Assembly: GCF_900111015.1 (NCBI RefSeq) | Contig: NZ_FOFS01000001.1 | Span: 1-64,000, forward strand | Direction of reading: 5' to 3' | DNA from: Solimonas aquatica | GTDB lineage: Bacteria; Pseudomonadota; Gammaproteobacteria; Nevskiales; Nevskiaceae | Length of the DNA: 64,000 nt | Shown here: one piece after another, positions 29,686 to 37,659 of the stretch | Numbering within the stretch: the first letter of the stretch is position 1 | Layout: every line of letters starts with the position of its first letter | Notes under the pieces: model-generated | The model's input: the letters and a program-made list of their open reading frames with translations, nothing else | Database searches by the model: none | Told to the model about the DNA's origin: nothing | Position numbers and translations under genes: made by a program

Positions 29686-32424
29686 GTGTTTTCCATGCAG
29701 GCTTTGGTGAACTGGATCGCCGGCCGCCCCTGGACGGTGGTGCTGCTCAATCTGCTGCTGGGGCTGGCGGCGGCCTGGGTGGTCGTCGATCCGCAGCACG
29801 CCAGCCTGCGCGTGCGCATCGATCCTTCCATCGAAAGCCTGCTGCCGCCGGACAGCCCCGAGCGCGCCATCGATCAGCGCGTGCGGCGCGCCTTCGGCGA
29901 GAGCGAAACCATCATCGTCGCGGTGCAGCCTCAGGCGATTTTCACGCCGGAGGGCATGGCGCTGGCGCAGCGGCTCACGCAGCGCTATCAGCAGCTGCCG
30001 GAAGTCACGGGCGTGCTGTCGCTGGCCACGGCGCCGAACATGGTGTCGCACGAAGACGAGCTGGACGTGCGCAGCTTCACGCAGCAGGCGCAGGACGACC
30101 CCGCGCTCGTCGCCGGCTTTGCCGAGGCCATCGCCGCGCATCCGCTGTATCGCAACACCCTGGTGTCCAGCGATGGCCGCAAGCTCGCCTTCGCCTTGCT
30201 GGTGCCGGCCTTGAGCGAGCAGCGTTTCCTGGAGCTGGGCTTTGATCGCCTGCTGCGCGAGGCCACGCGCGAGGTGGCCGGCGATGTGCCGGTGTACATC
30301 ACCGGCACGGTGGTGGGCCGCGCTGCCACCGCGCGCGCCCTGCTCGATGCCCTGAAGTTCACGGTGCCGGCGGTGTTCGTGATTGTGCTGGCACTGCTCC
30401 TGCTCGCGTTCCGCAATCTGCGTGCAACCCTGGCCGCCGCCCTGACCGTGGCGCTGACGCTGCTGTGGACGGCCGCCACCGCCGTGCTGCTCAAGGTGCC
30501 GGTGAATCTGGTCACGGCGATCGTGCCGGCGCTGGTGCTGACCCTGGCGCTGTCCTTCACCATCTATCTGCTGGCGGCGCATTTCGATGCGCAGAGTCAT
30601 CCGCGCCTGGGCGATCGTGGCACGCGCACGCGCTGGGTGCTCAACCGCGCCGGCCTGGGCCTCACGCTGTCGGCGGGCACCACGGCGGCGAGCTTTCTGG
30701 CGCTCACGCTCAACGATCTGCCGGCGATCCGTCACTTCGCCGTGCTGGCCAGTCTCGGTTCGGCCTATGGCGTGTGGCTGAGCCTGAGTTTCCTGCCGTC
30801 CTTGCTGGCGCTGCTGAATTGCGGGCGGCCCAGCCGTCCGCCACCGGCCAGTCTGTGGTTCGAGCGTCTTGGCGATGCGCTGGCGCGCTTCGATCAGAAA
30901 TGGCGCACGGCCATCATCGCCGTGGCCCTGATCGCCATTCCGGTCAACAGCATCTTCGCCTCGCGCGTGCAGGCCGGCGCCGAGTTCAGTCGCAGCTTCG
31001 CCAAGAGCAGCGAGGTGCGCCGCGACTTCGAAACCATCAACCGCGATTTCGACGGCGCCAATCTGCTCTCGATTCTGATCGAGACGCATGTCAACGACGC
31101 GCTCACCGATCCCGCCAGCGTGCGCCGGATCGACGAGCTGCAGAACTGGCTGCGCGCGCAGCCTGAAGTGGGCGCGGTGGTCTCGTACGTGGATCATCTG
31201 AAGCTGATCAACCGCGCGTTTGGCGACGCCAGCGAAGACGCCGCGCGCATTCCCGACACCGCCGCCGCCATCAAGCAGCTGCTGGTGTTCGGCGGCAGCG
31301 ATGCGATCCGGCATCTGATCGATCCACGCTTCCGCTCGGCGCTGATCACCCTGCGCGTGAAAGTGGACAGCTCCGCCGAGATCGAGGCGCTGGTGGCGCG
31401 CATCGACCAGCGTCTGGCGGCGATGCCGCAGCCCCTGGACGGCGTGGTCAGCGGCAGCCCGCTGGTGGCATCGCGCATGGTGCGGCAGATCGCCTCCGGG
31501 CAGTTCGAATCCATCGCCCTGGCCACGGTACTGATCTGGATGCTGCTGGCGCTGATGTTCACCTCGGCGCGTGCCGGTCTGGTGGCGCTGCTGCCCACGG
31601 TGGTGCCGGTGGCGATCTACTTCGGCACGCTCGGCCTGCTCGACATTCCTCTGAGCCCGACCACGGCGCTGGTGGCCTGCATCGTGATCGGCATCGCCGT
31701 GGACGACACCATCCAGTTCATGGCGCGCTTCAATCTCGACGCACGCGCCAGAGGCGACGAGGCACCGGCGGTGGGCAGCGCGCTGCGCGCCATCCTGCGG
31801 CCGGTGACGCTGAGCACCGTGGCGCTGTGCTCGGGCTTTCTGGTGTTCGCCGGCAGCTCGCTGAACTCGCAGGTGCAGTTCGGCCTGCTCTCGGCCTTCA
31901 CGCTGTTTCTGGCCTGGGTGATGAACATCACGCTCACCCCGGCGCTGAGTTCCAAGCTGCGCATCGTCACCTGGTGGGACATCCTGCGCCTGGATCTGGG
32001 CGAGGCGCCGCAGCTGACCATTCCGCTGCTGGCGGGCCTGAGCCTGCGTCAGGCGCGGGTGTTCGCGCTGATGTCCAAGCTGGAGAAATATCCGGCCGGC
32101 GCGCTGGTGATCCGCGAGGGCGATGTCGCGCGCGATATCTATGTGGTGGTGGACGGCCAGCTCGAAGCCTGGGTGCAACGCCAGGGCGAGCATCGCCGCC
32201 TGTCCACCATGGGACGCGGCGCGGTGATGGGCGAGGCCGGCTACTTCGGCCAGCGCCGCACCGCCAATGTCCAGGCCCTGAGCGCGGTGCGCGTGCTGCG
32301 CTTCGATCACGAAGACCTCGAACGTCTGCGCGAGCGTTATCCGCGCATCGCGGCGCTGGTGCTGCGCAATCTCAATCGTGCGCAGGCCGAACGCCTGGCG
32401 CGGGCCACGGCGATGCTGGAGTAA
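29686..32424 (+). CDS. RND/MMPL-family transporter with C-terminal cyclic-nucleotide-binding domain
   Basis: A 912-residue inner membrane transporter. Two RND halves are visible: helix 1 near residues 15-35, a periplasmic porter domain, a five-helix bundle from about 220 to 380, then a second helix and domain, and a second bundle near 605-770. After about residue 785 comes a cNMP-binding/CAP_ED domain (YPAGALVIREGD, YVVVDGQLEAW, GAVMGEAGYFGQRRTANVQAL). The GEAG and RTAN motifs fit a phosphate-binding cassette. It probably moves lipid together with the LolA-like protein upstream, gated by a cyclic nucleotide. GTG at 29686 or ATG at 29695 may be the start. Confidence 0.85.
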   Translation: MFSMQALVNWIAGRPWTVVLLNLLLGLAAAWVVVDPQHASLRVRIDPSIESLLPPDSPERAIDQRVRRAFGESETIIVAVQPQAIFTPEGMALAQRLTQRYQQLPEVTGVLSLATAPNMVSHEDELDVRSFTQQAQDDPALVAGFAEAIAAHPLYRNTLVSSDGRKLAFALLVPALSEQRFLELGFDRLLREATREVAGDVPVYITGTVVGRAATARALLDALKFTVPAVFVIVLALLLLAFRNLRATLAAALTVALTLLWTAATAVLLKVPVNLVTAIVPALVLTLALSFTIYLLAAHFDAQSHPRLGDRGTRTRWVLNRAGLGLTLSAGTTAASFLALTLNDLPAIRHFAVLASLGSAYGVWLSLSFLPSLLALLNCGRPSRPPPASLWFERLGDALARFDQKWRTAIIAVALIAIPVNSIFASRVQAGAEFSRSFAKSSEVRRDFETINRDFDGANLLSILIETHVNDALTDPASVRRIDELQNWLRAQPEVGAVVSYVDHLKLINRAFGDASEDAARIPDTAAAIKQLLVFGGSDAIRHLIDPRFRSALITLRVKVDSSAEIEALVARIDQRLAAMPQPLDGVVSGSPLVASRMVRQIASGQFESIALATVLIWMLLALMFTSARAGLVALLPTVVPVAIYFGTLGLLDIPLSPTTALVACIVIGIAVDDTIQFMARFNLDARARGDEAPAVGSALRAILRPVTLSTVALCSGFLVFAGSSLNSQVQFGLLSAFTLFLAWVMNITLTPALSSKLRIVTWWDILRLDLGEAPQLTIPLLAGLSLRQARVFALMSKLEKYPAGALVIREGDVARDIYVVVDGQLEAWVQRQGEHRRLSTMGRGAVMGEAGYFGQRRTANVQALSAVRVLRFDHEDLERLRERYPRIAALVLRNLNRAQAERLARATAMLE

Positions 32425-32504
32425 GCGCCGCGTGCTGCGCGTGCCGGTGGTTTTCGGGCGCGTCTATCATCGGGCAATCAGCGGTCAATACCAAGGAGGC
32501 GGCC

Positions 32505-33353
32505 ATGTCACTCAAGGACAAAACCCTGTTCATCACCGGCGGCTCGCGCGGCATCGGCCTGGCCATCGCCGTGCGCGCGGCGCAGGACGGCGCCAATGTC
32601 GCCATCGCCGCCAAGACCGCAGAGCCGCACGCCAAGCTCGAAGGCACCATCTACTCCGCCGCCGAGGCCATCGAAAAAGCCGGCGGCAAGGCCCTGCCGC
32701 TGCTCTGCGATCTGCGTGACGAAAGCCAGCTCGCCGCCGCCGTGGAACAGACCGTGAGCCGCTTCGGTGGCATCGACATCCTGGTGAACAATGCCAGCGC
32801 CATCTCGCTGACCGGCACCCTGGCCACCGACATGAAGCGCTACGATCTGATGAACAGCATCAACACGCGCGGCACCTACATGGCTGGCCGCCACTGCATC
32901 CCGCATCTGAAGAAGGCCGCCAACCCGCACATCCTCACGCTGTCGCCGCCGCTGGACATGCGCGCGAAATGGTTTGCGCCGCACGTGGCCTATTCCATCG
33001 CCAAGTACGGCATGAGCCTCTGCACCCTGGGCTGGGCGCAGGAATTCGCGCGCGAGGGCATCGCCGCCAACTCGCTGTGGCCGCGCACCGCCATCGCCAC
33101 CGCCGCGATCCGCCTGATCGGCGGTGATGCCCTGATGAAGAAATCCCGCAAGCCGGAAATCATGGCCGATGCCGCGCACGCCATCCTGTGCAAGCCGGCG
33201 CGCGAATTCACCGGTCATTTCTGCATCGATGATGTGGTGCTCTGGGAAAGCGGCATGCGTGATTTCTCCGGCTACGCCGCCGTGCCCGGCACGCCCGAGT
33301 CGGAGCTGATGGAAGACTTCTTCGTGCCGGCGGACACGCCCAAGCTGGGCTGA
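32505..33353 (+). CDS. HSDL2-like short-chain dehydrogenase
   Basis: A 282-residue SDR whose sequence follows human HSDL2 closely: TGGSRGIG at 11-18, AAKTAEPHAKLEGTIY, NNAS at 95-98, NTRGTYMAGRHCIPHLKKA, and Ser147, Tyr163, Lys167 in SPPL and YSIAKYG. HSDL2 and its bacterial homologues are thought to act in fatty-acid or sterol metabolism, but the substrate is not established. A strong AAGGAGG lies 5-11 bases before the ATG at 32505. No SCP2 domain follows, unlike in the animal protein. Confidence 0.85.
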   Translation: MSLKDKTLFITGGSRGIGLAIAVRAAQDGANVAIAAKTAEPHAKLEGTIYSAAEAIEKAGGKALPLLCDLRDESQLAAAVEQTVSRFGGIDILVNNASAISLTGTLATDMKRYDLMNSINTRGTYMAGRHCIPHLKKAANPHILTLSPPLDMRAKWFAPHVAYSIAKYGMSLCTLGWAQEFAREGIAANSLWPRTAIATAAIRLIGGDALMKKSRKPEIMADAAHAILCKPAREFTGHFCIDDVVLWESGMRDFSGYAAVPGTPESELMEDFFVPADTPKLG

Positions 33354-33388
33354 CGCGGCGGTCCTGCAATCACTGACGAACGAGCACG

Positions 33389-33889
33389 ATGTCCCGCTGG
33401 CGCCCGCCTTCCGAAAAATCCTCGCCCTACATCACCGCTGAAGGCCACGCGCGTCTGAAAGCCGAGTTCGAGCAACTCTGGCGTGTGCGCCGGCCGGAGG
33501 TGGTGCGCGCGCTGTCTGCCGCCGCTGCCGAAGGCGACCGCAGCGAAAACGCCGAGTACCAGTACCGCAAGAAAGAGCTGCGCGAAATCGACGCGCGCCT
33601 CAAATACCTCACCACGCGGCTGTCGGACGTCAAAGTCGTCGAGCCCAATCCGAAGCAGACCGACCGCGCCTACTTCGGTGCCTGGCTGGAAGTCGCCGAT
33701 GAAGAGGGCGAGTCGCGCCACTACCGCATCGTCGGTGCCGATGAGACCGACAGCGGCAGGGGCTGGATCAGCGTGGACTCGCCCGTGGCCCGCGCGCTGC
33801 TGGGCAAGGCCGTGGGCGAGCTGGTGAAGATCCGTCTGCCGGCGGGCGAGGTGGAGTATGAGTTGCTGGCGGTGCGCTACGAGCGCTGA
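33389..33889 (+). CDS. greB: Transcript cleavage factor GreB
   Basis: Rescues backtracked RNA polymerase by stimulating transcript cleavage. The 166-residue product has the N-terminal coiled coil with the acidic tip [24 protein letters not shown], and the C-terminal FKBP-like domain ([23 protein letters not shown]). The opening [18 protein letters not shown] is typical for GreB rather than GreA. Confidence 0.93.
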   Translation: MSRWRPPSEKSSPYITAEGHARLKAEFEQLWRVRRPEVVRALSAAAAEGDRSENAEYQYRKKELREIDARLKYLTTRLSDVKVVEPNPKQTDRAYFGAWLEVADEEGESRHYRIVGADETDSGRGWISVDSPVARALLGKAVGELVKIRLPAGEVEYELLAVRYER

Positions 33890-33943
33890 GCTGAATCCGC
33901 CGGAAGCGCTCTTTGTGCCGGGCGGGCGCTGCGGTTCCTGAGC

Positions 33944-33985
33944 AAAAAAGGCGCGGCTTACGCTTGCCGCGTGAGCCGCGCCTTT
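33944..33985 (-). terminator. Terminator between greB and the monooxygenase fusion gene
   Basis: AAAGGCGCGGCT (33947-33958) pairs perfectly with 33974-33985 around a 15-base loop. On the minus strand the stem is followed by six T residues (complement of 33949-33944), a good rho-independent terminator for the gene ending at 34015; it may also stop greB transcription. Confidence 0.85.
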
Positions 33986-34014
33986 GTCGGTGGCTTCGGG
34001 ACGACGCGGCTTTT

Positions 34015-36435
34015 CTAGGTGTCCGAAGCGGTGACACGGCGCGCGAAGGCGGCGATCCCCGCAATCGCGTCCACCGCCGAGCGCAGGTAGAAGGCCTGCA
34101 GGTGAAACACATGCCAGCGGGCCTCGTGCAGCTCGCAGCGCACCTCGACACCGGCTGCGCGCGCCCGCTCGCTCAGACGCAGCGAGTCGGACAGCAGGAT
34201 CTCCTGCGAGCCCACCTGAATCAGCATCGGCGGCAGGCCGCGGAAGTCCTGGTCGATCAGCGCCGGACGCGCGCCGCCGCGACCCAGATACCAGTCCAGA
34301 CCCTGGCGCAGCCAGCCGATGCGCAGCATCGGGTCTTCGCCGGCGTGCGTGGCCAGGGTCTCACCGCGCAGCTGGGCATCGGTGACCGGCGAGATCATGG
34401 CCAGACCCGCCGGGCGCTGGCCGGCGTCGCGCAGCCGCAGCGCCACCTCCAGGGTCAGCGCGCCACCGGCTGAATCACCGGCAATGACGATGCGCTCGCA
34501 GGGAAAGCCTTGCTCGTTCATCGCCTGCACGCAGGCCAGGGCGTCTTCGACGGCGGCGGGGCAGGGATGCTCGGGGGCGAGACGGTAGTCGGGCACCCAG
34601 ACCGCCATGCCGGATTCGGCGGCCAGATGCGTGGTGATGCTGCGATGGGTGCGCGGACTGCCCAGGCAGAAGGCACCGCCGTGCAGGTACAGAATCGCCT
34701 GCCTGGGCGCGGTGCCGGGCGCCTGCAGGATTTCCACCGGTCGGCCCGCCACGCTGCGCTGGCTGATCTGCGCGCCGCTGCGGCCGGGCATGGCCAGCAC
34801 CAGGGCATCGACCACGGCGCGCTGCACACGCGGCGCGAAAGGCGGTCCGATCAGCGGCCGGAACACGCTGCGCAGGATGCCGCGCATCAGCGCAGCGCTG
34901 GCCCTCTCCAGCACGTTCTGCGGCGCGGCCACGCGCAGGCTGCCTGCCTGACGGGCATCGATGCTGCTGAAGCGATACGGGCGCAGGCTGCCGTGGCGCG
35001 TGAGCCAGCGGTAGCTGAGCGTGAAGCCGGGCCAGTTGGTGCTGTTGTGGCCATTGGCATCCACGTACCAGCTCTTGCAGCCGTTCCAGACCGTGCCGGC
35101 CAGACGCTTCTGGATGTGCGCGTTGTAATGGCGATACGTGGCGGCCTGGGTGTCGATGGCGCTGGCCGAGACTTCACGCATGCGGCGGATGCAGCGCAGC
35201 ACATGCGCGATCTGGCTCTCCAGCATGTAGACGATGGAGTTGTGGCCCAGATTGGTGTTGGGCCCGTAGAGCATGAAGAAGTTGGGGAAGCCCGGCACCG
35301 TGAGGCCCAGATACGCCATCGCGCCCTGGCGCCAGACGGTGTTGAGATCCTGGCCGTCGCGGCCGCTGATCGACATCGGCGCCAGAAACTCGGTGGCGGC
35401 AAAGCCGGTGCCGTAGACGATGGCGTCCACTTCATGCACCTGGCCGTCCGTGGTCTCCACGCCCTGTGGGGTGAGACGGCGTATGCCTTGCGTGAGCAGC
35501 TGGACATTGGCGCGCGTCATGGTCTCCAGATAATTGTCGGAGAGCAGCAGGCGCTTGCAGCCGATGGGATAGTCCGGCAGCAGCTTTTCACGCAGTACCG
35601 GATCGGCGATCTCGCGCTTGAGCGTGGCGCGGTAGGGAATCTCCACCACCAGCTTCATCAGGCTCTTGAAGCGGGTGAAGGCCAGGGCGCGCGACTCGTA
35701 GCGCAGGTAGATGCCCAGGCGGTACAGACGCATCAACCAGGGCCACTGCCGGAAGCGGCGCTTTTCGCCCTCGCTGTAGGCGCGGTCATGGCGCGGCATC
35801 ATCCAGGCCGGCGAGCGCTGGAAGATTTTCAGCTGCTTGGCTTGCCTGGCGATCTCGGGAATGAACTGGATGGCCGAGGCGCCGGTGCCGATCACCGCCA
35901 CGCGCTTGCCTTCCAGCGGGTAATGCTCGTCCCACTGCGCGGAATGGAAGCTGCGGCCGGCAAAGCTGTCGATGCCCTCGATCCTGGGCAGTGCCGGGCG
36001 GCTGAGCTGGCCCACGCCACTGATCAGCAGACGTGACTGCAGCACCGAACCGTCGCTCAGGCTGACCTGCCACAGATCCTGCGCTTCGTCGTAGCGCGCG
36101 CTCTGCACCGCCGTGCCGAAGCGGATATGCGGCAGCAGCTGGTACTTGCGCGCGCAGAGCTGCAGGTAGGCGGCAATCTCCGGCTGCGCCGAGAACACAT
36201 GCGACCAGTCCGGATTCGGCTCGAAGGAGAAGGAATACAGGTGCGAGGGCACATCACAGGCCGCGCCGGGATAGCGGTTGTCACGCCACACGCCGCCCAC
36301 GTCCTGCGCGCGCTCGACGATCAAAAAATCCTGCAGGCCCTCGCGACGCAGGGCGATGCCCATGCCGATGCCGGCGAAGCCGGCGCCGATGATCACTGCG
36401 CCCAGTGGTTTGGCTTCGCGCGCTTCAGCGGACAT
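34015..36435 (-). CDS. Fusion of a type I Baeyer-Villiger monooxygenase and an HSL-family esterase
   Basis: A single 806-residue polypeptide. Residues 1 to about 500 form an FAD/NADPH monooxygenase: first dinucleotide motif GAGFAG near 17-22, the Baeyer-Villiger fingerprint FxGxxxHxxxWD at 158-169 (FAGRSFHSAQWD), and the second Rossmann motif GTGASA near 183-188. From about 560 to the end is an alpha/beta-hydrolase with the oxyanion motif HGGAF near 584 and the nucleophile GDSAGG near 652; the usual acid position reads SQEILLSDS and His is in RWHVF. The pair could oxidise a ketone to an ester and then hydrolyse it. GGAG precedes the ATG at 36435. Divergent from an AraC-type regulator. Confidence 0.88.
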   Translation of the reverse strand: MSAEAREAKPLGAVIIGAGFAGIGMGIALRREGLQDFLIVERAQDVGGVWRDNRYPGAACDVPSHLYSFSFEPNPDWSHVFSAQPEIAAYLQLCARKYQLLPHIRFGTAVQSARYDEAQDLWQVSLSDGSVLQSRLLISGVGQLSRPALPRIEGIDSFAGRSFHSAQWDEHYPLEGKRVAVIGTGASAIQFIPEIARQAKQLKIFQRSPAWMMPRHDRAYSEGEKRRFRQWPWLMRLYRLGIYLRYESRALAFTRFKSLMKLVVEIPYRATLKREIADPVLREKLLPDYPIGCKRLLLSDNYLETMTRANVQLLTQGIRRLTPQGVETTDGQVHEVDAIVYGTGFAATEFLAPMSISGRDGQDLNTVWRQGAMAYLGLTVPGFPNFFMLYGPNTNLGHNSIVYMLESQIAHVLRCIRRMREVSASAIDTQAATYRHYNAHIQKRLAGTVWNGCKSWYVDANGHNSTNWPGFTLSYRWLTRHGSLRPYRFSSIDARQAGSLRVAAPQNVLERASAALMRGILRSVFRPLIGPPFAPRVQRAVVDALVLAMPGRSGAQISQRSVAGRPVEILQAPGTAPRQAILYLHGGAFCLGSPRTHRSITTHLAAESGMAVWVPDYRLAPEHPCPAAVEDALACVQAMNEQGFPCERIVIAGDSAGGALTLEVALRLRDAGQRPAGLAMISPVTDAQLRGETLATHAGEDPMLRIGWLRQGLDWYLGRGGARPALIDQDFRGLPPMLIQVGSQEILLSDSLRLSERARAAGVEVRCELHEARWHVFHLQAFYLRSAVDAIAGIAAFARRVTASDT

Positions 36436-36600
36436 GACAAGACTCCGCGCAGCGCGGATACAGGACGGCGATGGTCCGGAACATATGGTTTCTCCTGGCG
36501 CCGCCTTGGCGGCCCGGTGATTTTTTGTAGGCACCCGAAAGTGCCGCCTATGTTCCTTTCCCGGGCCAGGTCCGGCCAGACCGTAACGGGTCAAGTTTTT

Positions 36601-36606
36601 TATAAT
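36601..36606 (+). promoter_or_regulatory. Candidate -10 element of the AraC-type regulator gene
   Basis: A perfect TATAAT lies 27 bp before the ATG at 36633; the -35 region has no good match, which would suit an activator-dependent promoter. A 5-bp inverted repeat GGCAC/GTGCC lies upstream near 36531-36546, within the divergent region shared with the monooxygenase gene. Confidence 0.45.
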
Positions 36607-36632
36607 ACGGGCCAAATTCTTGCCGGTTTGCC

Positions 36633-37634
36633 ATGCGCTTCTGGGACTTCAAGCGGGGTTTGGGCAGCGTGGCGCTGCTGGTGGATTGCGGCCGCGAGCG
36701 CGGCCTGTCCGAGGCCGCGCTGCTGCGCGGCAGCGGCATCTCGCCGGCGCAGCTCGGCGATCCGAACGTGGAGATCGACGCCGCGCAGGAACTCAAGGTG
36801 ATCGCCAGCTTCCTGCGCCTGAGCGGGGCGCCGCCCGGCATCGGCATCAGCGTGGGTTCGCGCTTCCGCTTCAGCACCTATGGGCTCTGGGGCTACGGCC
36901 TGGTCAGCAGCGCCAGCGCGCTGGATGCGCTGCAGCTGGCGCTGCGCTATCTGCCGCTGACCTATCTGTTCACGCAGCTGCAGTTCCGCCGTGAAGCCGC
37001 GCTGGCCGTGCTGCAGTTCGAAGAACCCGACTTCACCCCGGAGCTGCGCCGCTTCGTGGTGGAACGGGACATGAGCGCGGCGGCTTCGCTGATGCGCGAG
37101 CTGGTGGGTGAGGACTTTGCGCTGCAGCGCTTCCAGCTGCGGCTGGGCAGACCGCCGGCCTCGGCCGGGCCGGCGCGCCTGTTCGGCGCGACGCTGCTGC
37201 ACGGTGCGCGCAGCAATCAGCTCGCCTTCGAAGCCGCGCTGCTGGAGCGCCGTCTGCCCGATGCCAATCCGATCACGGCCGCGATGTGCGAGCAGCTGTG
37301 CGCGGAGCTGGTCCGTCGTCGCAGCCTGCAGACCAGCACCACCGCTGCGGTGCGCCAGTATCTGGAAGCGCCGGGCATGAAGCTGCCGGATCTGGCGCAG
37401 ATGGCGCGGCATCTCAATACCAGCGAGCGCAGTCTCAAGCGCCGCCTGCAGGCGGAAGGCAGCTCCTTCCGCCAGCTGCTGGAACAGCGCCGCCGCGCCC
37501 TGGCGCGCGAGCTGCTGCGCGAACGGCGCCTGAGCCTTGCGGCGATTGCCGAGCGTCTGGGCTATGCCGATCTGTCCAGCTTCTCGCAGGCACACAAGCG
37601 CTGGCACGGCGTCTCACCGCGCGCCAGGCGCTGA
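36633..37634 (+). CDS. AraC-family transcriptional regulator
   Basis: A 333-residue regulator with an N-terminal ligand-binding domain of the arabinose-binding-like type seen in OruR/ArgR-like AraC proteins (residues about 15-200) and a C-terminal double helix-turn-helix, with LPDLAQMARHLNTSERSLKRRLQAEG and LSLAAIAERLGYADLSSFSQAHKRWHG. It is transcribed away from the monooxygenase-esterase fusion, sharing a 197-bp intergenic region, and most likely controls it in response to a substrate. Confidence 0.9.
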   Translation: MRFWDFKRGLGSVALLVDCGRERGLSEAALLRGSGISPAQLGDPNVEIDAAQELKVIASFLRLSGAPPGIGISVGSRFRFSTYGLWGYGLVSSASALDALQLALRYLPLTYLFTQLQFRREAALAVLQFEEPDFTPELRRFVVERDMSAAASLMRELVGEDFALQRFQLRLGRPPASAGPARLFGATLLHGARSNQLAFEAALLERRLPDANPITAAMCEQLCAELVRRRSLQTSTTAAVRQYLEAPGMKLPDLAQMARHLNTSERSLKRRLQAEGSSFRQLLEQRRRALARELLRERRLSLAAIAERLGYADLSSFSQAHKRWHGVSPRARR

Positions 37635-37659
37635 AGCGTTCAGGCACTTCCTTTTCGTC

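Noticed and set aside
29432-29710. Small open frames inside the MITE-like element
   Set aside because: They follow from the palindromic, GC-rich sequence and have no ribosome binding site or domain.
29398-32310. A 970-codon minus-strand frame opposite the RND transporter
   Set aside because: The plus-strand product has correct RND helices and a cNMP domain; the antisense translation has neither.
34015-36435. Splitting the monooxygenase-esterase into two genes
   Set aside because: The frame is continuous, with no internal start preceded by a good ribosome binding site near the domain border at about residue 510-560.
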